A stretch of 34,118 bases of DNA from Candidatus Roizmanbacteria bacterium RIFCSPHIGHO2_02_FULL_37_13b (GTDB lineage Bacteria > Patescibacteriota > Microgenomatia > UBA1406 > HO2-37-13b), in the NCBI GenBank assembly GCA_001789395.1, contig MFZK01000007.1:1-34118 (forward strand). Reading direction: 5' to 3'. This document shows positions 7,450 to 16,204 of this stretch, piece by piece. How positions within the stretch are numbered: the stretch's first letter is position 1; every line of letters begins with the position of its first letter. The notes under the pieces are model-generated. The model did no database searches. It saw only the letters and a list, made by a program, of their open reading frames with translations, and was not told the origin of the DNA. Made by a program: the position numbers and the translations under genes.

Positions 7450-9444
7450 ATGGCAGCCACACCTGATATACAAATTTCCCGTCAAGCCGCCAGAGGTATT
7501 GCGGAAATGATGCCTCGTCCTGATGTGACTCCGACCATGATCGGTGGTATGGCAGCGGGGGATAGGGCAGTCTTTGAGGATGCTCGTAAGGCATTTGCGT
7601 CAGGTCAGGTTGAACAAGCACTTCATACTATTGCCGGTGATATCATTCCCTATAGTCAACAGGATACTGAAAGAACCATAATCACGAAGTTAAGTACTGC
7701 CCGTGATGCTGATGGTAGAAAAGCTAACCCAACTGATGCCAGAGAAATAACCCGTGTCAATACCGCAGGGACTGAGGTGGAACGGGTTCGGCAATTTGCC
7801 GAACAGGGAATTGTTGATCCCGTTATGGCCGACGAGCTGGTTAACTACATGCGGACCAATAATCCGATTATGAGAGAGGTACTGGATTCGTTGCCCACTG
7901 CCGCTGCCCGTCGTGCCTATATGGAGAGATATATAAGAGAGTCTCAGACTTTTAAAGCGGAAGCCATGCAACTATTTAAGGATAGATTAGCACCTGGTGA
8001 CGGACCAAAGAGCGAAGTTGATGTTATCCGACTCAGGCAACAGGTCGCAGATTTAACAGCGGAATTAGCCCTGGTTACTCCGAGAGGGGATTTAGATAGA
8101 GCTCGAAGAGCCCTTGATAGAGCTCAAGCAGCAAAAGTGGCACGTGCAGTTGAACAATCTCAACTTGAGGCTACCCAAAGACAACTTACCAACCTTGAAA
8201 GCCAAATCGGTTCGACAGATGCATCTCTTGCTAGATATGATGCTGAACATACTCGCATTGAAGCAGAGATAACTAATAGGAATAGCGATTTAGCATTAAT
8301 AACGGGCGCCGATCCAGCTGATGAAGCAAACAGAATAAGAATACGACGTGAAATAAATAGTCTTCAATCTAATCGAGCTTATGTTGAATGGGATCGAGCT
8401 CGAGGTATTAGAGATAACTATGATAATTTGCAGACGAGAGTCGCTGCATTAGCGCCTACACTTAATCCTCTTAATGAAGCGGTTGCGAGAAGAGAGGCAG
8501 AGGTTAAGAGGTTAGAAGAGCAAGTAAATCAAGGTTTATCACCACAAGATAGACTGAAAAAAGAATCGGAATTAAGAGTTGCTCAACAAAATCTTGCCGA
8601 TGCTCAAGATCGTCTTGAAGCGGAGATGATATCAATGCATCGCAATATAACCCACATCGCCCAAGATGCGATGACGACCGCGATCAATGGTTCTTTAGAG
8701 GATGCCAAGGGTAAATATTTGGAAAAAGCCCGTGAACAAGCCGGAAAGGACAAGACTGAAAAAGATCGGGTTGCCTTACTGGCTCAAGACAAACTGGCGA
8801 ATATCTGGAAGCGCCGCGATCGAGATTATGGCCGTTTTGGTTTAGGTCGCCGTTGGCTCGGAGCGACAACTTTGACTACTCTTCGACCCGATCTCAACCG
8901 GACGACCAGAAGAATGAATGTGCTTATGACCGGCGGTAAGGATGGACTGCTTCGCGACATTGAAGCAGTTCCAGACACCGAACTCATGGGGCGGGGAGTC
9001 GGGATGACCCAAGCAGAAGTGACCGCATTCCGTGATAAATTAAAAGACAGTCAGTTTAGAAGTGATTTAAGCAATCGGTTGTCAGGAGAATTAGCCACCG
9101 ATTATCTTCTTTCCGGCGGCAATTTCAACCAAGGTGTGGTTCGAGCCATGGCAGGATCACCACTCGGTGTTGAATTAATCAGAAGCGGGATTTCAAAAGC
9201 AGAACAAGTTTTGAGCCTTTATCCGGATTTGCAAGCTGATTTAGCCCATATCAGAAGTCTCGAAGGAACAAACCATTTTATGGCTGAGCTTTCCAGATCG
9301 CGTTTCGCCAGAATTGCTTCAATTCTTGCTGCTGTCGGGATTCTTGCAATTGGCCCGGTAACCGCAGTCCATGCCGCTGCAATCGGTGCGACCACGGTTG
9401 GTTCACCGCTTCTGAAACATCTGTTTTTATCCAAGTTAGCATAG
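7450..9444 (+). CDS. Large coiled-coil protein with C-terminal membrane segment, module family L (copy 1)
   Basis: 664 aa, rich in Ala, Arg, Glu and Gln. Residues about 195-420 read as long coiled coil with heptad-like Leu/Ala spacing. Residues about 420-620 look globular and contain TGGKDGLLRDI near 492-502, a motif shared with the 753-aa protein on the other strand (TSGKDGLHRVF). A hydrophobic stretch at about 622-650 could span or insert into the membrane. No N-terminal signal peptide, no catalytic motif and no Cys cluster. It starts 2 nt after the small helical gene, without a clear ribosome binding site, which suggests translational coupling. Function unknown. Confidence 0.8.
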   Translation: MAATPDIQISRQAARGIAEMMPRPDVTPTMIGGMAAGDRAVFEDARKAFASGQVEQALHTIAGDIIPYSQQDTERTIITKLSTARDADGRKANPTDAREITRVNTAGTEVERVRQFAEQGIVDPVMADELVNYMRTNNPIMREVLDSLPTAAARRAYMERYIRESQTFKAEAMQLFKDRLAPGDGPKSEVDVIRLRQQVADLTAELALVTPRGDLDRARRALDRAQAAKVARAVEQSQLEATQRQLTNLESQIGSTDASLARYDAEHTRIEAEITNRNSDLALITGADPADEANRIRIRREINSLQSNRAYVEWDRARGIRDNYDNLQTRVAALAPTLNPLNEAVARREAEVKRLEEQVNQGLSPQDRLKKESELRVAQQNLADAQDRLEAEMISMHRNITHIAQDAMTTAINGSLEDAKGKYLEKAREQAGKDKTEKDRVALLAQDKLANIWKRRDRDYGRFGLGRRWLGATTLTTLRPDLNRTTRRMNVLMTGGKDGLLRDIEAVPDTELMGRGVGMTQAEVTAFRDKLKDSQFRSDLSNRLSGELATDYLLSGGNFNQGVVRAMAGSPLGVELIRSGISKAEQVLSLYPDLQADLAHIRSLEGTNHFMAELSRSRFARIASILAAVGILAIGPVTAVHAAAIGATTVGSPLLKHLFLSKLA

Positions 9445-9451
9445 ACTATGC
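9439..9451. repeat. Palindrome carrying both convergent stop codons
   Basis: GCATAG A CTATGC is a perfect 6-bp inverted repeat. Each arm holds the last Ala codon (GCA) and TAG stop of one gene: the 664-aa gene on plus and the 753-aa gene on minus. The two coding regions are separated by one base. Confidence 0.6.
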
Positions 9452-11707
9452 AGTAATGGTATGTGGTGTACCCGGAGGATGACTGCGTGAGATATTCGCA
9501 TGAGATGAGGCAGGAGTATTAGTTCCTGCTCCGGAAGAGGTTGTTGAGGATATCTCGTTTTCCTCACGTGGTTTAATAAAGAATAATAAAGCCGTCAAAA
9601 GACCAAGATTAGAAATATCAATACCTTCTTCTTTCATTTCATCTTCCCATTGTTTGAGTTCTTCATACTGGACCCCGCCAGCTTTCAGTCCACCACGATG
9701 ATATTTGTACATCCGTCTCCATTCTGCAGCCGAGATCGCCAACGTTCCGACACCGTGTCTTTCTCCAAAGCTCTGGGCCTCCAGTAACCCGGCAGTGAAC
9801 TGAGTCGTAAAATTCGTTCCTTGTTGTTGAACCATGCGCTCCAGCATTTGTCCTGATTCAGTTTGAGCAAACGACTCAAGGTCCAAAGTTTGCCAAAGTT
9901 TGCTTTTGGCAACGGCCCATTGTTGATCAGGTGATCCGCCGCCGCAGTCACCGACCTGGGTGATAATGTCAGCACGACGTTCCGGAGGATAGATATTGTC
10001 AAAATTAACCAGTGGATTTTCTCCGCCAGATAATATCCGTAAAAATACGCGGTGTAAACCGTCTTTACCTGATGTAATGATATTAAAATCTTCAGCCATT
10101 CTTTGTTTGTCAGTACATCTGACACCGCGTCGGTCGAGAGGTGAGTATTCATCTTCTATACCATATGTCAACCGTCTGACCGCCCGGGCTTCGTTATTTC
10201 TATTCTCTTTTTCTAGTTGTTGGGCGTCAGCCTCTCCTTTTCTTCTGGCAGTGTCAGCCAAAAGTTGACTCCGTTCTCTCATGGTATCAATCATTGAATC
10301 GGACATAACTCCTTCATAATCTCCGAGCAATTTTTCCTGCTCGGTGGCTTGTTCAGCAGCCCGTTCAGATTTTGGTCGACTTCTTTCTTGACGAGTCAGT
10401 TCATCGACTTCTTGCTTCATGACGTCGAGTTCACTTTTAATACCGCCTTGTCGTTCACCTTTGGCATTAGCCCGGCCATAGACATCATCTTCAACTTCCT
10501 GATAAACTCGGGTATCTTTTTTTAAGTCACCGTCATAATCATCAACGTGTTTTTCAATTCTGATTTCGAGATTATCCCGTTGACTGGTAAGGCGCAAATT
10601 TTCAGCAGTCAATTCGGTTCTTTTTGTTTCTAATGATTGTCGTCTAGCAGATGTCAGACCGGTTCCTTTTAGTTCTGTATCTAATCCCGCTACAACCGCT
10701 TGATTTTCATTAATTTTAGCGTTTAAGCCTGTTGTTTCTCCTGTCAGAGAGACGATCTGTCTGACTGCGGTCGGATGACTGATACCACGTTCACGGCTGA
10801 GATGCAGTGTCATGTCTTCCATGACGTCTTCGACATTGCGTCCTTGTCGGAGCTGCTCCTCAGCATCTTCCAGATTAACTTTTTGACCGCTTTCAGAACT
10901 TAAACGTCGTTTGATTCTATCCTGAACACCTTTAATCCTATCGCCAGCAGCTGCTTCAGCTGAGGACTCGGTCGGTTTTAAACCTTGAGCTTGCAGCCGG
11001 AATTGTTCGACCCGGCCGGACATTGCCGCCTGAAAATCAGAAGTATCAGCAAATAATTGTTCAGCACGTCTCAGTTGTTGGTCTAGCGGTTGTTGAGCTA
11101 CATCGGGAAAAAGATTACGGAAAACTTCAGATTGAGTAAAGCGGGTGAGGACTCGTTGACGTAATTCCGTATATGTTGCAATGGTTCTCGCATCAGCATT
11201 AGCCAGACGCGGATCAACTTCTCTGAGGATAGTATTAAGTTGTTTGCTATTGTTGGCTGTTCTTGTGTGTAAGTCGATACCTTGTTCGGCAGCGCGTCGT
11301 GTCACTTCCGCATAAACTTGATAATCAACCACGGCATTATCAGCCCGTTGCAACCGTTCTTGTTGAGGCGCCTCAAATTTACTCCTAAGCGCTGTGGATT
11401 CTTCCGGTGTTTGCGGACGGATTCTGGGCCGGGACGCTTCGACCAAAACCTGTTCGGGTGTTTTATTTTGATGATACCAGTCAATAGTCCTTTGTGCGTT
11501 TGCATCGATGGTGATGCCGGCAGGTGCTTCTCCGGGTCTTAAACCAGCTGCAGCGATTTCTTGTGTGGAAAATGGTTTTTCCTGTTCGGGCGTTGCCGGC
11601 ACCACTTGCGTTCGAATCGGTTGTGCTCTTCCAAAAGCGCTTCTTCTTCCACCGAGTACCGGCCGGTGTGGCCGAGGCATAGATCTATTAATAATTGGTA
11701 TTCGCAT
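9446..11707 (-). CDS. Large coiled-coil protein, module family L (copy 2)
   Basis: 753 aa. The N-terminal 100 residues are basic and Pro-rich, without a signal peptide. Residues about 325-520 are coiled coil (many Glu/Arg/Leu heptads). A globular region follows and contains FNIITSGKDGLHR at about 538-550, matching a motif in the 664-aa protein. One short hydrophobic stretch (NLGLLTALLFFIKP) lies near the C-terminus, followed by a Ser/Thr-rich tail. The gene follows the small helical gene 11712-12020 by 4 nt. It is convergent with the 664-aa gene, the stops being one base apart. Family not recognised; its shared motif and shared partner suggest that it is a distant paralogue of the 664-aa protein. 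Confidence 0.8.
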   Translation of the reverse strand: MRIPIINRSMPRPHRPVLGGRRSAFGRAQPIRTQVVPATPEQEKPFSTQEIAAAGLRPGEAPAGITIDANAQRTIDWYHQNKTPEQVLVEASRPRIRPQTPEESTALRSKFEAPQQERLQRADNAVVDYQVYAEVTRRAAEQGIDLHTRTANNSKQLNTILREVDPRLANADARTIATYTELRQRVLTRFTQSEVFRNLFPDVAQQPLDQQLRRAEQLFADTSDFQAAMSGRVEQFRLQAQGLKPTESSAEAAAGDRIKGVQDRIKRRLSSESGQKVNLEDAEEQLRQGRNVEDVMEDMTLHLSRERGISHPTAVRQIVSLTGETTGLNAKINENQAVVAGLDTELKGTGLTSARRQSLETKRTELTAENLRLTSQRDNLEIRIEKHVDDYDGDLKKDTRVYQEVEDDVYGRANAKGERQGGIKSELDVMKQEVDELTRQERSRPKSERAAEQATEQEKLLGDYEGVMSDSMIDTMRERSQLLADTARRKGEADAQQLEKENRNNEARAVRRLTYGIEDEYSPLDRRGVRCTDKQRMAEDFNIITSGKDGLHRVFLRILSGGENPLVNFDNIYPPERRADIITQVGDCGGGSPDQQWAVAKSKLWQTLDLESFAQTESGQMLERMVQQQGTNFTTQFTAGLLEAQSFGERHGVGTLAISAAEWRRMYKYHRGGLKAGGVQYEELKQWEDEMKEEGIDISNLGLLTALLFFIKPREENEISSTTSSGAGTNTPASSHANISRSHPPGTPHTITA

Positions 11708-11711
11708 AATA

Positions 11712-12020
11712 TTATTTAACAGCTGTCAATTTTTTTAGCTTATCCTGAATTTCCAATAATTTTTCTTCATCTTCTTTAGCGACATCAACACTTTTAAAAT
11801 CAACAAATACTTTTTTATATGGTGCCCAATGATTCATCAGATCTTTCAAAAAAAGGACAAGTTCTTCATGGTTTTCCAGCATGTTTATGCTAGTGAGGAT
11901 GTAGCGGGCGGATTTTGACATTTCAGTTGAGGTCATTTCTCCACGTTCAAGTGCTGCAACCATCGCTGTCGTTAGCTGGTCATAAGCTTGTTTTTTTTCT
12001 TCGGGTAACAGCGGAGTCAT
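11712..12020 (-). CDS. Small helical protein, module family S (copy 2)
   Basis: 102 aa, helical, no Cys, no signal peptide. The core RYILTSINMLENHE matches the equivalent stretch in the other two small proteins, with a preceding VAALERGEM helix end. The C-terminus is highly charged. A leaderless promoter sits just upstream, so this is the first gene of a two-gene operon with the 753-aa protein (gap 4 nt). Function unknown; see the module finding. Confidence 0.75.
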   Translation of the reverse strand: MTPLLPEEKKQAYDQLTTAMVAALERGEMTSTEMSKSARYILTSINMLENHEELVLFLKDLMNHWAPYKKVFVDFKSVDVAKEDEEKLLEIQDKLKKLTAVK

Positions 12021-12026
12021 AAATAA

Positions 12027-12055
12027 ACTATATGAATATTATTTAGAGTTGTCAA
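12027..12055 (-). promoter_or_regulatory. Leaderless promoter of the second small/large module
   Basis: Minus strand TTGACA (12055-12050), 17-nt spacer, TATAGT (12032-12027), then 6 nt to the ATG at 12020. The transcript should begin at or beside the start codon. Confidence 0.7.
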
Positions 12056-12088
12056 GAGGGGTATTGGTTTAAGAATTATTAATCTCTT

Positions 12089-12107
12089 ATCAACCTCGGA
12101 GGTTGAT
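12089..12107. terminator. Perfect 9-bp palindrome, possible terminator
   Basis: ATCAACCTC G GAGGTTGAT. It lies between the excisionase-like gene (ending at 12240 on minus) and the promoter of the next minus-strand gene, and is followed by TTTT only on the plus strand. It could end transcription, but it lacks a U tract in the expected direction. Confidence 0.3.
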
Positions 12108-12239
12108 TTTGACTAGTGGTTTGGAAAGAAATAAAAGGATAAATCGTGTAATCAAAGTATGCGATTTCGGATCAAAAAAATTCGCAGCAATATTTTAGAT
12201 TCTAAATTCCTGAATTTGAAATTGTAAGATAAATATTTA

Positions 12240-12461
12240 TTATTCTCCTAAATCAATTCCAAGTAGGCGATTGATGACTTCTTTTTTATAGCGTCGGTCA
12301 CCGCGGGAATTGATTCTTATTGCCGGTAATTTTCCTCGCTTTCCCCAACGCTTTATTGTTAGGGGAGAGACTCTGAGGATATCGGCAACTTCGCGAATAG
12401 TAAGAAGATCAGGTAAGTCATCTAGTGATATTTTGTTTGTTTTTTTGTATCCTATTGACAT
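12240..12461 (-). CDS. Small excisionase/MerR-type helix-turn-helix protein
   Basis: 73 aa from the ATG at 12461. Residues about 18-68 form a winged HTH of the MerR/excisionase (HTH_17) kind: LLTIREVADILRVSP (helix 2), TIKRWGKRGKLPAIRI (recognition helix and wing), RRYKKEVINRLL (last helix). Such proteins bind DNA as small regulators or recombination directionality factors. No integrase is visible nearby, so a regulator is more likely. The frame can be extended upstream to 12503, but that would put the start codon upstream of a near-perfect promoter, so 12461 is chosen. It is a single-gene unit. Confidence 0.85.
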   Translation of the reverse strand: MSIGYKKTNKISLDDLPDLLTIREVADILRVSPLTIKRWGKRGKLPAIRINSRGDRRYKKEVINRLLGIDLGE

Positions 12462-12468
12462 AGTGCGT

Positions 12469-12497
12469 ATTATATAAGTAGTAGATGATCTTGTCAA
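12469..12497 (-). promoter_or_regulatory. Near-consensus leaderless promoter of the HTH gene
   Basis: Minus strand TTGACA (12497-12492), 17-nt spacer, TATAAT (12474-12469), then 7 nt to the ATG at 12461. Perfect -35 and -10 boxes at ideal spacing place the transcript start at the start codon. Confidence 0.85.
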
Positions 12498-12570
12498 GAG
12501 CATTGTATCAAGACGTTTTTAACTATGAAACATGAATCATGAAACATGTAGCATTTTTTATGATTTGATA

Positions 12571-12600
12571 TTGAATACTAAATACTTAATACTTTATACT
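12571..12600 (+). promoter_or_regulatory. Probable promoter for the small membrane protein
   Basis: TTGAAT (12571-12576), 18-nt spacer, TATACT (12595-12600), 11 nt before the ATG. The surrounding DNA is made of short A/T repeats (AATACT, AAACATGA), which weakens the call. Confidence 0.4.
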
Positions 12601-12611
12601 AAATACTAACT

Positions 12612-12908
12612 ATGTACCTTGGTCCTTTTTATTTTGATACCAAAGAAATTTTCTTAATTATTGCAGCTATTTTAATCGGATGCGCATGGTTTTTTGGTTG
12701 GCAATTATGGTGGTTTGATAAAGAAAAATTGTTGACAATAATTATACTGATATTGATTACCAAGGGATTGCTGCCTTCAATTCATAATGAAGCTTTTTTT
12801 ATTTTAGGGTTGGTGACAATTTTTTTAACCCTGTATCTTTCAGTATTTCAAATAGTTTTATTTTTCTTTATCTCCTTTTTACTCTTTCGGCTCTTGAAAG
12901 TGATCTAA
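12612..12908 (+). CDS. Small hydrophobic membrane protein, three or four helices
   Basis: 98 aa, mostly hydrophobic: helices at about 11-33, 41-51 (short), 60-76 and 77-95. It has aromatic-rich stretches (GCAWFFGWQLWWFD) and almost no charge apart from a few Lys and Asp. No family recognised. It is a single gene with a probable promoter just upstream; the next gene is on the other strand. Downstream, 12909-13000 holds two short direct repeats beginning CTTGACACCC. Confidence 0.6.
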   Translation: MYLGPFYFDTKEIFLIIAAILIGCAWFFGWQLWWFDKEKLLTIIILILITKGLLPSIHNEAFFILGLVTIFLTLYLSVFQIVLFFFISFLLFRLLKVI

Positions 12909-13000
12909 CGATCTTGACACCCGTCGGGTGGATTTACCTTGACACCCTACGGATTTTATCCTAATTTTTCCCTATTTAGGTTTAAAAAAATTTTGATAAA

Positions 13001-14428
13001 TTAACGGCAAAGGGAATATTGTGGGACATATACACACCACCAGGGTTTGTTACTTGGAGTAGGCGTTGGTGTAATTGTCGTTAAAGGAGTAGGTGAGGGA
13101 GTGGGACTTAAAATAATTGTTGGTGGTATTATTGTCGGTACTGGTGTCAATTCGACCGTTGGTGATATCAATACTATCGTTGGGCTTACCTCTGGAATTG
13201 AAGGTGTCGGAGTAATTTCGATAGCATCATTGACAGATCGAAAAGCATTTATTCTTCCATATCGCCAGTAGTTTCCAGTACCGGAAATATTATCAGCATT
13301 AATTTCGATCAATGATCTAATTTGCACATTGGAGAAATTATTATCCATAGATCTCAAAAGACCTGCTAAACCTGAAACATGAGGGGTTGACATCGAGGTA
13401 CCTGATAAATTTCCATAATTGATCGGTCCTATATTGTTCGTATGATTTGGCATAGTTGAATAAATATTTGTTCCAGGAGCTGCTACATCGACCCAACTTG
13501 CCCCATAAGTTGAAAAGGAAGCTTTAACATCATTTTTATCAATAGCGGCAACAGCAATACAATTGTCATATAGGGCTGGATATTGTGCCTTGCTTTTTCC
13601 AGTATTCCCGGCAGCGCAAGTAACAACTGCGCCTTTAGTCCAAGCATAGTCGATTGCATCTTTTAAAGTTTGTGTTCCGACCGATCCGCCGAGACTTAAA
13701 TTAACAACGGAAGCATTATTATCGACTGCAAAGCGTATACACTCTGCGATCCATGAATGATATCCTGAACCATGATTGTCAAGTGCTTTAGCGTTGATAA
13801 GTGAGCTATTATATCCCACTCCGGCAACGCCTAAATTGTTATTCGTTTCCGCAGCTGCTATGCCGGCTACATGAGTTCCATGACCATAAATATCATCAAT
13901 ACTTATCTCATCAGTACAATTTCTTTGAACAACAATTTTTTGACTAAGATCAGAATGGTTTTGATCGATACCGCTATCAACGATTGCAATTCTAGTTGAC
14001 GGCGACCCTTTTGTCGAAGTCCACGCCGATGTATCATTGCCAGCTGCTATGATTTTAAACATACCCCACTGGGCGTTGTTGATAATTCCAGGGTCATCAG
14101 TCAGCTCTAATGCTTGGACTTTGTAATCAGGTTCAATAAATTCAATCATCGGATCAGATTTTAAAAGTGAAACATACTGACTAATTTTGTTTGTTGGTAA
14201 TCCGACGCTGTATGTTTTCGGAATTTTCAATTGCCTGATAAATCGCAAATTTAGTCGTTTAGTCATCTCTTGGACTTTGGATATCGATTCGACCTGTCGG
14301 GTTCTGATTATTATACGATCCGTTGAATTAAGATTTTCTTTAAGATTGTTATCAAAGACTGCTTGAACTTGTGTGAATAAAACAAAATAGAGGAGGAGAA
14401 AAAAAACAACTATTACATTTTTTCTCAT
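13001..14428 (-). CDS. Secreted subtilisin-family (S8) serine protease
   Basis: 475 aa from the ATG at 14428. Signal peptide (residues 1-24), an I9-like propeptide (about 35-105), then the S8 catalytic domain: Asp151 in IVDSGID, His183 in GHGTHVAG, oxyanion Asn275 in AAGN and Ser345 in GTSMSTPHVSG. All catalytic residues are present. The C-terminus is a Pro/Thr-rich linker (about 400-460) ending in a short Trp/Cys-bearing tail (KPWWCVYVPQYSLCR), which may fold over or attach to the cell surface. An in-frame ATG at 14437 overlaps the -10 box and is rejected as a start. It probably acts outside the cell. It is a single-gene unit. Confidence 0.93.
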   Translation of the reverse strand: MRKNVIVVFFLLLYFVLFTQVQAVFDNNLKENLNSTDRIIIRTRQVESISKVQEMTKRLNLRFIRQLKIPKTYSVGLPTNKISQYVSLLKSDPMIEFIEPDYKVQALELTDDPGIINNAQWGMFKIIAAGNDTSAWTSTKGSPSTRIAIVDSGIDQNHSDLSQKIVVQRNCTDEISIDDIYGHGTHVAGIAAAETNNNLGVAGVGYNSSLINAKALDNHGSGYHSWIAECIRFAVDNNASVVNLSLGGSVGTQTLKDAIDYAWTKGAVVTCAAGNTGKSKAQYPALYDNCIAVAAIDKNDVKASFSTYGASWVDVAAPGTNIYSTMPNHTNNIGPINYGNLSGTSMSTPHVSGLAGLLRSMDNNFSNVQIRSLIEINADNISGTGNYWRYGRINAFRSVNDAIEITPTPSIPEVSPTIVLISPTVELTPVPTIIPPTIILSPTPSPTPLTTITPTPTPSNKPWWCVYVPQYSLCR

Positions 14429-14435
14429 AGTTAAC

Positions 14436-14463
14436 ATTATAGACTACATCCTCTTGATGTCAA
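14436..14463 (-). promoter_or_regulatory. Leaderless promoter of the S8 protease gene
   Basis: Minus strand TTGACA (14463-14458), 16-nt spacer, TATAAT (14441-14436), then 7 nt to the ATG at 14428. A second TTGACA lies directly upstream (14469-14464). The upstream ATG at 14437 overlaps the -10 box. Confidence 0.75.
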
Positions 14464-14504
14464 TGTCAAGATGGTTTTTTTGTAAAAAAGCTCATTGATG
14501 TAGT

Positions 14505-15857
14505 TTAATTATCAATTGGGGGTTCAGGAATAATTCCAGAAACTCTGATAAATTCAGGTTCTACTCCATGGGGGATAACGACTTCAGGATAAACAAACAT
14601 GCCCTCTTTATCAGATGGTTTTAGCCTTGAATATTTATCTAGTGTCAAAGCTCTGTCCCAATAATCTTGTGCAAATCCGCCATCGTCACCGTAATCACGA
14701 AGACCACGCGAGGCTTCTGTGTACACACCCTGGTCGGTGACGAGTGTTCCTGCAGGATCGACCTTCATCTCAACGACCACTGCTCCGGGTTTCCAGTTAC
14801 GTCCTCTTTTACTCTTATCATAAGGCATACCCTTATCAGGATAAGCGAAAACAGCATCTGCGCGAGAGAATCCTTCTGGAGCTTTTTCATCAACCACTCG
14901 ATCTGTTTTGGATCGATCGGGTGATTTATACTGCTCATCAGTGGGTAATAATCCCTTCTCGGCTATTTCCTCGAGGCGGGCTTCGGGCATTACAAAATAA
15001 ACACTTTGATATCCCTCTGGCACTTCCCCAAAATCCCGTCTAAGCAAAGGATTTTCCGGATGTCTTTGTTTTAAATCACTCAATAACGTTTTTTGTCCTT
15101 CATTACTTGTCGGAGTCTCAGCGCCATTATTCCAGGCTTCAACTTCTGCTGGAAGCGCCTCTACTACCCGTTCTACATAACCTACCGTTGCATCGACCAG
15201 ATCTAGGAGTGGCTCTTTACGAGAATACTTTTTACGTAATGCTTGTATTTTAGCCTGTAGTTCAGGAGAAGGAGTTTCTACTTGAGGATTGAAAGCTACG
15301 CGTAATAAATTATCCGGACCGATACCTGCTCCGTGTGGTAGTTGAATAACAATTCCGCCGGCCCTGACAGAATGATACATACTGATAAGTCGATCCTCAA
15401 CACGAAGATATGTCATAGCGGGATTTTGATCTGTGGCTGCAATACTGAGATCCCTAATAATTTCAGAAAGCTCTGAAGGAACTTCAGCAATAGGAGTATC
15501 GGCACCAGTTCTACTCATTCGATTCCTATTGATTTCATCAAGGTTAATTATATTAGTCAACGGTGTGACAAAGTTACTGCCACCCTCAGCTTCGGCAATA
15601 TTATGAATTCTGGAACTTGCCTGGTCCATTCTGTCTATAAGTCCTCGTTCTTCAATAGCTTCCAATACGTGTTTTGGCCCTTCAGGTTCTTGAGGAAGAA
15701 CTTCAGTTCTTTGTCTGTTAAGAAATTTGAATAAACCTCTGTTCCTCGGTTGTTCTGCTTGCGGTGTTTCCCTTACCGGATCTTTAAGGAGTTCTCCCTG
15801 AGGTCCGAAATGGGTTGCCTCAAATATTGCTCCGGTTGGAAGTGGTGCTTCATTCAT
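14505..15857 (-). CDS. Large protein of the third small/large module, C-terminal ART-like domain possible
   Basis: 450 aa, soluble, no signal peptide and no clear membrane segment. Residues about 1-60 are Pro-rich; 60-270 are mixed helix. The C-terminal 170 residues have a distinct pattern: GYQSVYFVMPEARLEEIAEKG, then AVFAYPD, then AVVVEMKVDP, and finally PEVVIPHGVEPEFI. This order (Tyr strand, helix ending in a Gly-Leu turn, aromatic strand, and a PE..VPxxxI end) recalls ADP-ribosyltransferase-like folds, but no firm catalytic triad could be assigned. Its ATG overlaps the stop of the small helical gene upstream (ATGA), so the pair is translationally coupled. Less coiled coil than the other two large proteins. 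Confidence 0.75.
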   Translation of the reverse strand: MNEAPLPTGAIFEATHFGPQGELLKDPVRETPQAEQPRNRGLFKFLNRQRTEVLPQEPEGPKHVLEAIEERGLIDRMDQASSRIHNIAEAEGGSNFVTPLTNIINLDEINRNRMSRTGADTPIAEVPSELSEIIRDLSIAATDQNPAMTYLRVEDRLISMYHSVRAGGIVIQLPHGAGIGPDNLLRVAFNPQVETPSPELQAKIQALRKKYSRKEPLLDLVDATVGYVERVVEALPAEVEAWNNGAETPTSNEGQKTLLSDLKQRHPENPLLRRDFGEVPEGYQSVYFVMPEARLEEIAEKGLLPTDEQYKSPDRSKTDRVVDEKAPEGFSRADAVFAYPDKGMPYDKSKRGRNWKPGAVVVEMKVDPAGTLVTDQGVYTEASRGLRDYGDDGGFAQDYWDRALTLDKYSRLKPSDKEGMFVYPEVVIPHGVEPEFIRVSGIIPEPPIDN

Positions 15858-16195
15858 AATGCTTTTTGCGTGATATAATTATTCATTAAATCAATTGATT
15901 GTTGAAGTTTGCCTTCGTGGATAAGCTTTTCTGCCTCTGTGATACCTAAATCTTTATCTAGCTCTTGTTTTAACATCAGATGCTTATGAACAATGTTACT
16001 TAACTCAACAAACTCATCATCCAGTATAGGAAGAATTTTATCTATCTGTTCATCAGTTATCGTGTCAGGAAGAGCGCGAAGTATATACTTTGAAATTTGG
16101 GCCGCGCGCTGTAGAGTGATTTGTTCCTTTTCGAGTCTGTCAAGCAGTAAACTCGCGACATCCGTTTCAAGATCATACAATTTTTGAGAGGTCAC
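15854..16195 (-). CDS. Small helical protein, module family S (copy 3)
   Basis: 113 aa from a GTG at 16195. The only nearby ATG (16197) is followed at once by TGA. It shares the core KYILRALPDTITDE and the preceding LLLDRLEKEQIT helix with the other two small proteins. The C-terminal third (ITEAEKLIHEGKLQQSIDL) is an extra helix pair absent from the other copies. It is first in a two-gene operon and its stop overlaps the start of the 450-aa gene by 4 nt. Confidence 0.75.
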   Translation of the reverse strand: MTSQKLYDLETDVASLLLDRLEKEQITLQRAAQISKYILRALPDTITDEQIDKILPILDDEFVELSNIVHKHLMLKQELDKDLGITEAEKLIHEGKLQQSIDLMNNYITQKAL

Positions 16196-16204
16196 ATTAT
16201 TTAA

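Noticed and set aside
7424-8869. Minus-strand frames within the 664-aa gene
   Set aside because: Shadows of a long, well-supported plus-strand gene with typical codon use. No domain was recognised.
12462-12503. Longer start of the HTH protein at 12503
   Set aside because: It would begin upstream of a perfect TTGACA-17-TATAAT promoter, and the extra residues do not fit the domain.
14429-14437. Start of the S8 protease at the ATG at 14437
   Set aside because: That ATG overlaps the TATAAT box, so it would not be on the transcript. The ATG at 14428 is 7 nt after the box.
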